Assembly: GCF_002000245.1 (NCBI RefSeq)
Contig: NZ_MTCM01000001.1
Span: 372,001-436,000 of the forward strand
Length of the DNA stretch: 64,000 nucleotides
Source of the DNA: Sphingobacterium sp. CZ-UAM
GTDB lineage: Bacteria; Bacteroidota; Bacteroidia; Sphingobacteriales; Sphingobacteriaceae
Direction of reading: 5' to 3'
Shown: piece by piece, positions 8,249 to 17,133 of the stretch
How positions within the stretch are numbered: the stretch's first letter is position 1
Layout of the letters: the number at the start of each line of letters is the position of its first letter
Program-made: the position numbers and the translations under genes
The notes under the pieces: model-generated
What the model was told of the DNA's origin: nothing
Seen by the model: the letters and a program-made list of their open reading frames with translations, nothing else
Database searches by the model: none

Positions 8249-10708
8249 ATGCTTGAAGACGACAACCTAAATCAAACCACACTAAACGAGGAAGAACATG
8301 ATGATACTTTGGAAAGTATGCATCATGTGAATAATCCGGTACTGGATTTGCCTAAAATTGAAAAGAAATACCTTGAGTCAGTTGTATCCCATCATCAAAA
8401 TGACAAATCATACTATTTTTCTGATGGTAAGGCAAAAGTAGAGGTGAAAATCGTAACGGATGAGATCGTGCGTGTTCGACTTGCTCCACAGGGGACTTTT
8501 CTGGAGGATTTCTCTTATGCACTGGCAAAGAAAGACCATCGGGTCAGTATACATCAATGTAAAGAAGAGGTAGACCATTATAGTGTGCATACCAACACTA
8601 TTTCCTGTCGCATCAATAAAAGTGATTTTTTGATTTCCTTTTCCGATCGAGCGGGTAAATTATTCAACGCGGATTTGGCGCCGATGCATTGGGAGGAGAG
8701 CCCGGATTTTGGGGGTTATTATGTCTATAATACTAAAGTTGCTTTTGAAAATGAAGCATTTTATGGACTGGGCGATAAGGCTACTAAGCTTAATCTGCGT
8801 GGCAAGCGATTAAAGAATTGGAACTCGGACACCTATGCTTTTGCTTATGACCAGGACCCCTTATACAAAACCATTCCTTTTTACATTGGACTGAAGGACG
8901 GTGAAGCTTACGGTATTTTCTTTGACAATACGTTTAAGACCTATTTCGATTTTGCTGCTGAGGATCCGGGAAAAACCAGTTTTTGGTCAGAGGGCGGAGA
9001 ATTACAATACTACTATATCCATGGACCGCATATCATTGACGTGATCCGCAGGTACCATACCTTGACAGGAACACATTATTTACCACCACTTTGGGCAATC
9101 GGTTACCATCAATGCCGATGGAGTTATTATCCGGAAGCGAATGTGCGTAAGGTAGCCGAAGAATTCAGAAAAAGACAGATTCCCTGTGATGCCATTTATC
9201 TGGATATTGATTACATGGATGGCTACCGTTGTTTTACATGGAATAAACAATATTTTCCAAATCCCAAGAAAATGATCGCTGATCTTGCCAATGAGGGCTT
9301 CAAGACAGTGGTCATGATTGATCCGGGTATTAAGGTGGATGAAAACTATTGGGTATTTCGGGAAGGGAAAGAGAATAAATATTTCTGTCGCCGTGGGGAT
9401 GACTATTTTATGGAAGGCTTTGTCTGGCCCGGGCGCTGTCAGTTTCCTGATTTTACCAACCCCGAAGTGAGACAGTGGTGGGGAACCTTATATCAGGGGC
9501 TGGTAGAAGATGGTGTCGCAGGCTTTTGGAATGACATGAATGAGCCGGCAGTTTTTGGCCGTGGGACTTTTCCGGATGATGTCAGACATCAATACGATGG
9601 GCATCGTGGATCGCACCGAAAAGCGCACAATGTGTATGGCATGCAAATGGTTCGTGCTACCTATGACGGCTTAAAGAAATTGTATAAAAACAAACGTCCA
9701 TTTACCATTACACGAGCGGCTTATGCAGGAACGCAGCGGTATTCTTCGGTTTGGACCGGGGATAATTTAGCGAGTTGGGAACACCTCAAACTAGGTACCC
9801 TGCAGTTGCAGCGTTTGTCTACCTCAGGAATGTCTTTCTGTGGAACGGACATTGGTGGTTTTACCGGGGAGCCAGATGGGGAACTGTTCACACGATGGAT
9901 GCAATTTGGTGTTTTTTCTCCGTTTATGCGTGTGCATTCAGCGGGGGATACCCGTGATCGCGAACCTTGGAGTTTCGGTGAGGACTGGGAGAAAATCAAT
10001 AAAAAGTTTATTGAACTGCGGTACAAACTTTTGCCTTATATCTACACCTGTTTTTGGGAGCAAACGAAATATGGGTATCCGATTTTGCGTCCGATTTCAA
10101 TGGTGGAGCAGCATATTCCTACGAATTGGCAGCGCGAGGAAGAATTCTGTTTTGGCGATAAGATATTGGTGTCGCCTGTGTTGCAGCCCGGTCAGACGAG
10201 CAAGGTGGTTTATCTGCCTGCCGGAGACTGGTTCTACTACTTCAATAATGAGGTTTATGTTGGCGGAAAAGAGCATACCATTGCAACTCCGCTGGATGAA
10301 ATGCCGATGTTTATCCGTGGCGGTTCTGTCATCCCAGAATACCCGGTCATGCAATACACAGGTGAAAAGAAGGTCGAAGAACTACAGTTGAATATCTATT
10401 TTTCGGAAGGGGTACACCGTTCATATGTGTATTCTGATCATGGAGACACATTCGCATATGAACAGGATATCTATTTGGAAAAATGCTTTACAGTGTCCGG
10501 ATTAAAAGATTCCCTGTCGATCAAACAGACCCGTGATGGATTATTTACCGAAAGATACGAAGAGTATAAGCTCCAGTTAATAGGTTTGCCATTTGCAGTT
10601 AAAAAAGTGAAAACAGATGGAATCGATACAAAAATACAACAGGATGAACAGGGGCGATATTGGATTAATGTCGCACGTGAATTTGAAAACATATTGATAG
10701 AGGGTTAA
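8249..10708 (+). CDS. glycoside hydrolase family 31 alpha-glucosidase-type enzyme
   Basis: 819 residues. The family hydrolyses or transfers terminal alpha-linked glucose or xylose. The GH31 signature FWNDMNEPAVF carries the nucleophile Asp429; Asp505 in SVWTGDN is the expected acid/base; the DIGGF segment and the FSPFMRVHS motif complete the active site. An N-terminal beta-sandwich (about 50-240) and C-terminal beta domains flank the barrel. There is no signal peptide, so a cytosolic enzyme acting on glycogen or maltodextrins is likely, which fits its place as first gene of the glycogen operon (glgB starts 2 bp after its stop). The N-terminal 30 residues are acidic and family-atypical. Substrate specificity (glucosidase versus xylosidase) is not resolved. 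Confidence 0.9.
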   Translation: MLEDDNLNQTTLNEEEHDDTLESMHHVNNPVLDLPKIEKKYLESVVSHHQNDKSYYFSDGKAKVEVKIVTDEIVRVRLAPQGTFLEDFSYALAKKDHRVSIHQCKEEVDHYSVHTNTISCRINKSDFLISFSDRAGKLFNADLAPMHWEESPDFGGYYVYNTKVAFENEAFYGLGDKATKLNLRGKRLKNWNSDTYAFAYDQDPLYKTIPFYIGLKDGEAYGIFFDNTFKTYFDFAAEDPGKTSFWSEGGELQYYYIHGPHIIDVIRRYHTLTGTHYLPPLWAIGYHQCRWSYYPEANVRKVAEEFRKRQIPCDAIYLDIDYMDGYRCFTWNKQYFPNPKKMIADLANEGFKTVVMIDPGIKVDENYWVFREGKENKYFCRRGDDYFMEGFVWPGRCQFPDFTNPEVRQWWGTLYQGLVEDGVAGFWNDMNEPAVFGRGTFPDDVRHQYDGHRGSHRKAHNVYGMQMVRATYDGLKKLYKNKRPFTITRAAYAGTQRYSSVWTGDNLASWEHLKLGTLQLQRLSTSGMSFCGTDIGGFTGEPDGELFTRWMQFGVFSPFMRVHSAGDTRDREPWSFGEDWEKINKKFIELRYKLLPYIYTCFWEQTKYGYPILRPISMVEQHIPTNWQREEEFCFGDKILVSPVLQPGQTSKVVYLPAGDWFYYFNNEVYVGGKEHTIATPLDEMPMFIRGGSVIPEYPVMQYTGEKKVEELQLNIYFSEGVHRSYVYSDHGDTFAYEQDIYLEKCFTVSGLKDSLSIKQTRDGLFTERYEEYKLQLIGLPFAVKKVKTDGIDTKIQQDEQGRYWINVAREFENILIEG

Positions 10709-10710
10709 AC

Positions 10711-12669
10711 ATGGCCAATCAAGTAATACCGCATAGTCTTTTTTCGGAATTTGATGTTGCTCTGTTCCAGTCGGGCAGGCATTTCAAATTGTATGAAAAA
10801 TTTGGTTCGCATGAACTGGAAGTAGAGGGTGAAAGAGGCGTTTATTTTGCGGTTTGGGCCCCAAATGCAAAATCCGTTTCCGTAACGGGAAACTTCAATT
10901 TCTGGGACAAAGGGAGCCACCCTTTAAATGTCCGCTGGGATACAAGTGGCATCTGGGAAGGATTTATTCCAGGCATTGCCAATGGTGAAACTTATAAATA
11001 TTGTATTCAATCCTCTTCCGGAGAAGAGCTTGAGAAAGGTGACCCTTTCGCATTCAGATGGGAGGTAGCACCCAAAACGGCATCCATTGTTCATTCTAAT
11101 TGGTATGAATGGAATGATGGAAACTGGATGAAGGAGCGTGTTGTAAAAAATAGACTGGATCAACCTTGGTCGGTCTATGAACTGCATCTGGGCTCATGGG
11201 CGAGAGATCCGGAGAGCCCGGACACCTTGTTGAACTATCGGGAGATTGCTGTGCAGCTCGTTGCTTATGTCAAGGAAATGAATTTTACGCACGTAGAATT
11301 TATGCCACTGATGGAGCATCCTTATTATCCTTCCTGGGGATATCAGATCACGGGCTACTTTGCAGCGAGTTCGCGTTACGGTTCTGCACAGGATTTAATG
11401 TACCTGATCGAAGCGTTACATGAAGCGGGAATTGGGGTATTATTGGATTGGGTACCTTCACATTTCCCTGGCGATGCGCATGGACTTCATCGCTTTGACG
11501 GCACATGTCTTTATGAACACGAAGATCCACGAAAGGGCTTCCATCCGGACTGGCAATCGTATATTTTCAATTATGGCCGTAATGAGGTGCGCTCTTTCCT
11601 GATCAGTAATGCTTTTTATTGGTTGGACCGTTTTCATATCGATGGGCTTCGTGTGGATGCCGTTGCTTCGATGTTGTATCTGGACTATAGCCGGAATGCC
11701 GGTGAATGGATTCCGAATGAATTCGGCGGTAATGAAAATCTGGAGGCGGTACAATTTCTGAAGGAATTTAATGAAGCTGTTTATGCGCATTTTCCCGACG
11801 TACAGACCATTGCCGAAGAATCAACCTCTTGGCCGGGTGTGAGTAAGCCGACCTATGCAGGTGGACTGGGCTTTGGAATGAAATGGATGATGGGATGGAT
11901 GCATGATACCCTGGATTATTTTAAGGAAGATCCGATCAATAGGAAGTACCATCACGATCGCATCACATTCGCAACAGTATATGCTTTTCATGAGAATTTT
12001 ATGCTCCCGCTTTCGCACGATGAAGTCGTCTATGGAAAACAGCCTCTAATTTATAAGATGCCTGGAGATGAGTGGCAAAAATTCGCCAATCTAAGGGCTT
12101 TATACTTATTTATGTATACGTTCTTAGGAACGAAATTGTTGTTTATGGGGGGAGAGTTTGGGCAAACGTCTGAGTGGAATGTGAACCAGTCACTCGACTG
12201 GCATCTGCTGGAATTTATGCCACATCAAGGGATGAAAAGGTTCGTGGCCGATTTAAATGCAACTTATCAGCAACAACCCAGTCTCTATCAAAAGGCTTTT
12301 GATGCCTCGGGCTTCGAATGGATAGATGCCGGTGACCGTGAGCATTCAATCTTGGTTTATTGGCGTAAGGCGTTTGACTCCTGGGATGATACGGTGGTCG
12401 TGATTAACCTGACGCCTGTTGTCCGTGAACATTTTCGTATCGGACTGCCTTATGCCGGCGTATGGGAAGTGGTTTTGAGCTCGGATGATCTTGCATATTT
12501 TGGTTCAGGAGTCAGCAGTCAACATGTGGAAACGGAACACCTGCATTGGATGAACCGTGCACAGTCGGCCCAGGTCGATCTTCCACCACTCGGGGGGTAT
12601 ATCCTTAAGCGGAAGAAGGAGCTGAGAGAAACTGTTCCTGTAAAGCCAGCGGAACGTATTCCCGTCTAA
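10711..12669 (+). CDS. glgB: 1,4-alpha-glucan branching enzyme
   Basis: 652 residues. It cuts alpha-1,4 chains and rejoins them as alpha-1,6 branches in glycogen. An N-terminal CBM48 domain (about 30-120: YFAVWAPNAKSVSVTGNFNFWD) precedes the GH13 barrel. Active-site segments are GLRVDAVASMLYLDY (nucleophile Asp316), IAEESTSWPG (acid Glu369 or 370) and LPLSHDEVVYGK. Length is that of the form lacking the extra N-terminal domain. The start lies 2 bp after the GH31 stop, and glgA follows after 84 bp, so this is one operon. Confidence 0.96.
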   Translation: MANQVIPHSLFSEFDVALFQSGRHFKLYEKFGSHELEVEGERGVYFAVWAPNAKSVSVTGNFNFWDKGSHPLNVRWDTSGIWEGFIPGIANGETYKYCIQSSSGEELEKGDPFAFRWEVAPKTASIVHSNWYEWNDGNWMKERVVKNRLDQPWSVYELHLGSWARDPESPDTLLNYREIAVQLVAYVKEMNFTHVEFMPLMEHPYYPSWGYQITGYFAASSRYGSAQDLMYLIEALHEAGIGVLLDWVPSHFPGDAHGLHRFDGTCLYEHEDPRKGFHPDWQSYIFNYGRNEVRSFLISNAFYWLDRFHIDGLRVDAVASMLYLDYSRNAGEWIPNEFGGNENLEAVQFLKEFNEAVYAHFPDVQTIAEESTSWPGVSKPTYAGGLGFGMKWMMGWMHDTLDYFKEDPINRKYHHDRITFATVYAFHENFMLPLSHDEVVYGKQPLIYKMPGDEWQKFANLRALYLFMYTFLGTKLLFMGGEFGQTSEWNVNQSLDWHLLEFMPHQGMKRFVADLNATYQQQPSLYQKAFDASGFEWIDAGDREHSILVYWRKAFDSWDDTVVVINLTPVVREHFRIGLPYAGVWEVVLSSDDLAYFGSGVSSQHVETEHLHWMNRAQSAQVDLPPLGGYILKRKKELRETVPVKPAERIPV

Positions 12670-12753
12670 GATGCTGTTCTCGTAGTAGAAGTAGATGAAA
12701 ATAAATTTAAATAACATAAGCTCCATCTGAACGATGGGAAAAAATATGTACCA

Positions 12754-14166
12754 ATGAAAGTATTTCATTTAAGTGTCGAATGTTATCCAATAGCCAAGGT
12801 TGGTGGTCTAGCAGATGTGGTCGGCGCATTGCCTAAGTATCAAACTAAACTTGGTGTGGATGCAGCTGTTATCATGCCTTGGTACGACCGTCCATTTGTT
12901 CAACAACACTCCTTCGATGTGATTCATGAAGGAACTTTTTTTCAAGGATCCGAATTATTGCATTATAGTGTTTTCAAGGAAAAAGACAATATATTGGGGT
13001 TTGAACTCTATCTGATTAAAATTCCTGGCAAACTGGATCGCAGGGAGGTTTATTGCTATCCGGATGAGGGCGAGCAGTTTATTGCCTTTCAGCATGCTGT
13101 GTTAAATTGGTTTAAGGAAAAAGCAATTGTACCTGATATCGTGCATTGCCATGATCATCATGTGGGTTTAATGCCTTTTTTGATGAAATACAGCAATGAA
13201 TATAATTTCCTTGCCGATGTAAAGACGGTAGCGACTGTTCACAACGGTCAGTATCAGGGTTGGACACACTGGAGCAAAGCGATTTTATTGCCTGGATTTG
13301 ACAGCTGGAAATGGGGGCTGTTGGACTGGGACGGTTTGATAAATCCACTTGCAGCACTGATCAAGTGCTGTGATGCCTATACGACGGTCTCGGAGGGGTA
13401 TCTTGAAGAATTGTATGTGGAAGCTAACGGACTACAGCATCTGTTTTACGATGAACGAAACAAGTCGGTCGGGATTGTCAATGGAATTGATTGGGATATC
13501 TGGGACCCCGGCAAAGATTATACCCTGATTGAAAATTATGATCTTGCCTCGGCCTTTGCCGGTAAACTAAAAAATAAGCAGGCTCTGGCGCAGCAGTATA
13601 AAATTAATCCAGACCTTCCTTTATTGGTTTTTATCGGACGTTTTGCCGCTGAAAAAGGAGCTGATTTATTACCGGATATAATTTTGGATCTAACCAAAAA
13701 TTTTTCAGACAGATTGAGTATATTTATACTGGGAGCTGGAGATCCGGCGATTCAGGCACGGGTAAAAATGCTCGTCGAGGAAAAGGTAGAAAATTTTGAT
13801 GTGTTCTTTGGTTATGATGAAAATCTTGCACACTGGCTCTATGCAAGTGCTGACTTTCTTTTGATGCCTTCGCGGGTCGAACCTTGCGGGCTCAATCAGC
13901 TTTATGCCATGAAATATGGGACCTTGCCGATCGTACACCGTGTAGGTGGCCTAAAAGATACGGTCATCGATCTGGAAAACGATGGGTATGGTGTTGGTTT
14001 TGACACGCTTGAGGTGGCTGATATCAGAAAAGCTATTATCCGCGCTGTCGAGTATTATGAAAATAGGTCCAAATTTGAGGACAACCAACACAAAATAATG
14101 AGTTTGGATTTTTCGTGGGATAAATCCGCAGCGAAATATATAAGTCTATATAACCAATTAATTTAA
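12754..14166 (+). CDS. glgA: glycogen synthase (ADP-glucose type, GT5)
   Basis: 470 residues. It transfers glucose from ADP-glucose to the growing alpha-1,4 chain. The N-terminal ADP-glucose-binding KVGGLADVVGALPK motif spans residues 15-28, and the C-terminal GT-B half has FIGRFAAEKGADLL and PSRVEPCGLNQLYAMKYGTLPIVH, where the conserved Glu of the E-x7-E type site lies. It is preceded by glgB and followed by glgC after 6 bp. Confidence 0.95.
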   Translation: MKVFHLSVECYPIAKVGGLADVVGALPKYQTKLGVDAAVIMPWYDRPFVQQHSFDVIHEGTFFQGSELLHYSVFKEKDNILGFELYLIKIPGKLDRREVYCYPDEGEQFIAFQHAVLNWFKEKAIVPDIVHCHDHHVGLMPFLMKYSNEYNFLADVKTVATVHNGQYQGWTHWSKAILLPGFDSWKWGLLDWDGLINPLAALIKCCDAYTTVSEGYLEELYVEANGLQHLFYDERNKSVGIVNGIDWDIWDPGKDYTLIENYDLASAFAGKLKNKQALAQQYKINPDLPLLVFIGRFAAEKGADLLPDIILDLTKNFSDRLSIFILGAGDPAIQARVKMLVEEKVENFDVFFGYDENLAHWLYASADFLLMPSRVEPCGLNQLYAMKYGTLPIVHRVGGLKDTVIDLENDGYGVGFDTLEVADIRKAIIRAVEYYENRSKFEDNQHKIMSLDFSWDKSAAKYISLYNQLI

Positions 14167-14172
14167 TTTGAT

Positions 14173-15456
14173 ATGTCACATCACAATGTAGTAGCTATCG
14201 TCTTGGGCGGAGGAAGGGGTTCACGTCTATATCCGTTGACCGACCAACGGTCTAAACCAGCTGTTCCTATTGCAGGAAAATATCGCTTGGTTGATATTCC
14301 CATCTCGAATTGTCTCAATTCGGGATTCAATAAGATTTTTGTGTTGACACAGTTCAATTCGTCCTCGCTGAATTCCCATATAAAAAATACATACAACTTC
14401 AGTATTTTTAGTAAGGGTTTTGTCGATATTTTAGCGGCCGAACAGACGAATGATGGTGACAAATGGTTTGAAGGCACCGCAGATGCCGTGCGTAGATCGT
14501 TCAAGAAGCTGGCAAGCATAGATTACGATTATGTTTTGATCTTATCGGGGGATCAGCTTTATCAGATGGATTTTGATGCGCTGGTGGACTTTCACGTACA
14601 GAATGAAGGTGATCTGACAATTGCGACCATTCCTGTCAATGGCAAAGATGCAACAGGTTTTGGTATTCTTAAATCGGATGAACACAACCACATCACATCG
14701 TTTATCGAGAAGCCCAATAGTGAGCAGTTGCTGGACTGGAGTTCGGAAGTGAACGATCACTTGAAGGCGGAGGGGCGGGAATACCTGGCCTCCATGGGGA
14801 TCTATGTATTCAGTAAAGGTGTACTCAAGCGTCTGTTGGAAGAAAATAGCGGAATGGACTTTGGAAAAGAGATTATTCCGGATGCGATTGAAAATATCAA
14901 AGTACTCAGCTATCAGTATGAAGGCTATTGGACCGATATTGGAACAATAGGGTCGTTTTATGAAGCGAATATCGGGCTGACGGATAATATTCCAGCCTTT
15001 AACCTATTTGATAAAAATACGGTTTTTACCCGGCCACGTATGTTGCCTCCTTCTAAGATTTCGGGCACGACATTGATTAATTCGGTTATCTCTGATGGAT
15101 GTATTATCCATGCCGATAAGGTAGACCGCTCGGTGATCGGTGTACGTTCACGTATTGGTATTGGTTCAGTCGTACGGGGAACTTATATGATGGGGTCCGA
15201 CTATTACGAGGATTTTTCGGATATGGATGAAGCGAAAAGAAAAAATATGCCTATCGTTGGGGTAGGTGAACGCTGTTATATCGAAAATGCGATCCTGGAT
15301 AAAAACTGTCGTATCGGAAATGATGTGCGCATTAATGGCGGTCCCCATTTGTTGAATGCCAATCATCAGACGTACACAGTCTGCGATGGTATTGTGGTGA
15401 TCAAAAAAAATGCTGTTATCCCAAGTGGCACGACAATCGGGCTGGCCACCGTATAA
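14173..15456 (+). CDS. glgC: glucose-1-phosphate adenylyltransferase
   Basis: 427 residues. It makes ADP-glucose from glucose-1-phosphate and ATP, the committed step of bacterial glycogen synthesis. The nucleotidyltransferase signature GGGRGSRLYPLTDQRSKPAV (about 11-30), the GTADAVR segment and FIEKP are clear; a C-terminal left-handed beta-helix (about 300-427) carries the allosteric region. Last gene of the GH31-glgB-glgA-glgC operon; a terminator-like inverted repeat begins 12 bp after the stop. Confidence 0.96.
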   Translation: MSHHNVVAIVLGGGRGSRLYPLTDQRSKPAVPIAGKYRLVDIPISNCLNSGFNKIFVLTQFNSSSLNSHIKNTYNFSIFSKGFVDILAAEQTNDGDKWFEGTADAVRRSFKKLASIDYDYVLILSGDQLYQMDFDALVDFHVQNEGDLTIATIPVNGKDATGFGILKSDEHNHITSFIEKPNSEQLLDWSSEVNDHLKAEGREYLASMGIYVFSKGVLKRLLEENSGMDFGKEIIPDAIENIKVLSYQYEGYWTDIGTIGSFYEANIGLTDNIPAFNLFDKNTVFTRPRMLPPSKISGTTLINSVISDGCIIHADKVDRSVIGVRSRIGIGSVVRGTYMMGSDYYEDFSDMDEAKRKNMPIVGVGERCYIENAILDKNCRIGNDVRINGGPHLLNANHQTYTVCDGIVVIKKNAVIPSGTTIGLATV

Positions 15457-15467
15457 ATTTATTAAAC

Positions 15468-15551
15468 AAGGGAGATAATATATTGTTATAATTGCATGTT
15501 ATTGTAATAAAAAAATGCTTTGAAACAGATTATCTCCCTTCTTTTTTTATT
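15468..15551 (+). terminator. long-loop terminator-like hairpin after glgC, overlapping the next start
   Basis: AAGGGAGATAAT (15468-15479) and ATTATCTCCCTT (15529-15540) form a perfect 12-bp stem followed by CTTTTTTTATT. The loop is 49 nt and contains the start codon of the next gene; the 3' arm and T-run are also its signal-peptide codons. It may be a true terminator of the glycogen operon, an attenuator, or chance. Confidence 0.5.
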
Positions 15552-16275
15552 GATCACATTTGCCGGTTGTGATACTTCTTTAATGGTACAGAGCACCGGC
15601 GTGTTACGAGATGCTTCGCGAAGATTTGAACTTCATAACGGTGACCGCCGCATTATATATATCCCGATGCGGCATTTGGGAACGCGTGTATATTATGATC
15701 AGATCCAGGCCGCGGTAGACTCTCTCCAAAAATCGGGTTATGTTGTTTTTTATGAAAGTATTGCCTACAGGGTGGATAGCGCCGAACAACGAGATCTATA
15801 TGATCGAAAATTCAGAAAACTGACCGGCAACCGCCTTGGCTTGCAACAATGCATTGAAACTCCCGGAGATACATCAAAAGTACTGAGGGCGCCCCTGTAC
15901 CGTAAATTGGGACAACGTATCATCAGTCAGCCAGATTACTCTTTTTTTCTGGTTAATTACGAAACCGCTGTGAATGCAGATATTCCAAAGAATAAGCTGT
16001 TGGACGATTTTGAATACCGCTATGGTACCATAAAGCTCGATGCCTGCGACTACGATACTCCGCTAAATGCACCCTATGGTTGCAAACCCATAAAAACAGC
16101 ACTCAAGAATAAGTTTGATAAAGAATTTATCATGCAACAACGGGAAGAAAATCTAGCTTCTCTTGTGGCTGACGCTCCGCAGCAGAAAATTTTAATCTTA
16201 TTTGGCACATCTCATTTTAAAGGCTTTTTGCGTAATTTGCAGGCCAGAGATCCCCGTTGGATAAAGATAAAATAA
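15520..16275 (+). CDS. lipoprotein resembling the TraB/GumN (Tiki-like) superfamily
   Basis: 251 residues. The only start before the signal peptide is TTG at 15520 (an in-frame stop lies at 15508). Residues 1-17 form a lipoprotein signal with Cys17 in LLITFAGC. The mature part has the pattern of the TraB/PrgY/GumN fold: IIYIPMRHLG with a His, then VVFYE with a Glu, and near the C-terminus QQREENLASLV followed by ILILFGTSHFKGFL. I recognise this by pattern only, so the assignment is tentative; members of that superfamily are possible metalloproteases. It is coupled to the next gene by 1 bp, and that partner is itself a metallopeptidase. Confidence 0.55.
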   Translation: MKQIISLLFLLITFAGCDTSLMVQSTGVLRDASRRFELHNGDRRIIYIPMRHLGTRVYYDQIQAAVDSLQKSGYVVFYESIAYRVDSAEQRDLYDRKFRKLTGNRLGLQQCIETPGDTSKVLRAPLYRKLGQRIISQPDYSFFLVNYETAVNADIPKNKLLDDFEYRYGTIKLDACDYDTPLNAPYGCKPIKTALKNKFDKEFIMQQREENLASLVADAPQQKILILFGTSHFKGFLRNLQARDPRWIKIK

Positions 16276-16276
16276 T

Positions 16277-17059
16277 ATGTTAGGAAAGATTTTTATTATA
16301 CTACTTGTACCGGTAACCATCTATGTTGTCTATTACTTGTTAAATCGTACTGCGAAAAACAACAAGGCTATTAAACGCGTCCTGAGTGATGAGGGGAAGG
16401 ATATCCTCGAAAAGGAGGTTGCTTATTACCGGCAGCTCTCTAGCATAGATAAACAGGAATTTGAGTCGCGCTGTCTGTCATTTTTGGATACGGTCAAGAT
16501 TGAGGGCGTGGGGGTTGTCTTAGAACTGAAAGATTATATGCTTATTGCGGCCAGCGCAATTATTCCGATCTTTGCTTTCAAGAAATGGACTTATCCAAAC
16601 CTGACCAATATTATGGTTTATCCCGCCCATTTCAATGCTGATTATCAATTTGAAGGTCATGCAGACCGGAATATCATGGGAATGGTGGGGGAAGGAGCCA
16701 TGAACGGACAGATGATTTTGTCTAAAGCAGCATTAGAATATGGTTTTCAAAATCCAAGTGATGGTCAGAATACAGCGATTCATGAATTTGTGCACCTTAT
16801 TGATAAAAGCGATGGCACAATAGATGGTGTTCCGACTTATTTGTTGGACAAAGCAGCTGTTATTCCTTTTATGTATTTAATACGTACGGAAATTAGTAAG
16901 ATAAAGCAGCACCAATCGGATATTGATACCTATGGTATGACCAACCCCGGGGAATTTTTTGCTGTCGCATCAGAATACTTTTTTGAAAATCCAGCAAAAT
17001 TTCAGAAAAACCATCCGGAGCTTTATACTGCACTTTCTAAAATTTTTGAGCAAAGTTAA
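16277..17059 (+). CDS. MtfA-type zinc metallopeptidase with N-terminal membrane anchor
   Basis: 260 residues. A hydrophobic segment at residues 2-23 anchors the protein. The zinc site is HEFVH (HExxH) in TAIHEFVHLIDKSDGTIDG, the MtfA (M90) signature, with a downstream Glu in NPGEFFAVASEYFFENP as probable third ligand. In E. coli MtfA binds the Mlc repressor and has peptidase activity; whether this protein has such a partner is unknown. It starts 1 bp after the lipoprotein gene and ends at a terminator. Confidence 0.85.
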   Translation: MLGKIFIILLVPVTIYVVYYLLNRTAKNNKAIKRVLSDEGKDILEKEVAYYRQLSSIDKQEFESRCLSFLDTVKIEGVGVVLELKDYMLIAASAIIPIFAFKKWTYPNLTNIMVYPAHFNADYQFEGHADRNIMGMVGEGAMNGQMILSKAALEYGFQNPSDGQNTAIHEFVHLIDKSDGTIDGVPTYLLDKAAVIPFMYLIRTEISKIKQHQSDIDTYGMTNPGEFFAVASEYFFENPAKFQKNHPELYTALSKIFEQS

Positions 17060-17090
17060 GCGAAGATAAATAAAATTTTAGTATTTTTAA

Positions 17091-17117
17091 AGCAAACAGA
17101 AAATGTTTGCTTTTTTT
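17091..17117 (+). terminator. rho-independent terminator of the lipoprotein-peptidase pair
   Basis: AGCAAAC (17091-17097) and GTTTGCT (17105-17111) with a 7-nt loop, followed by seven T. Confidence 0.8.
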
Positions 17118-17133
17118 GTTAATTACAACTGTT

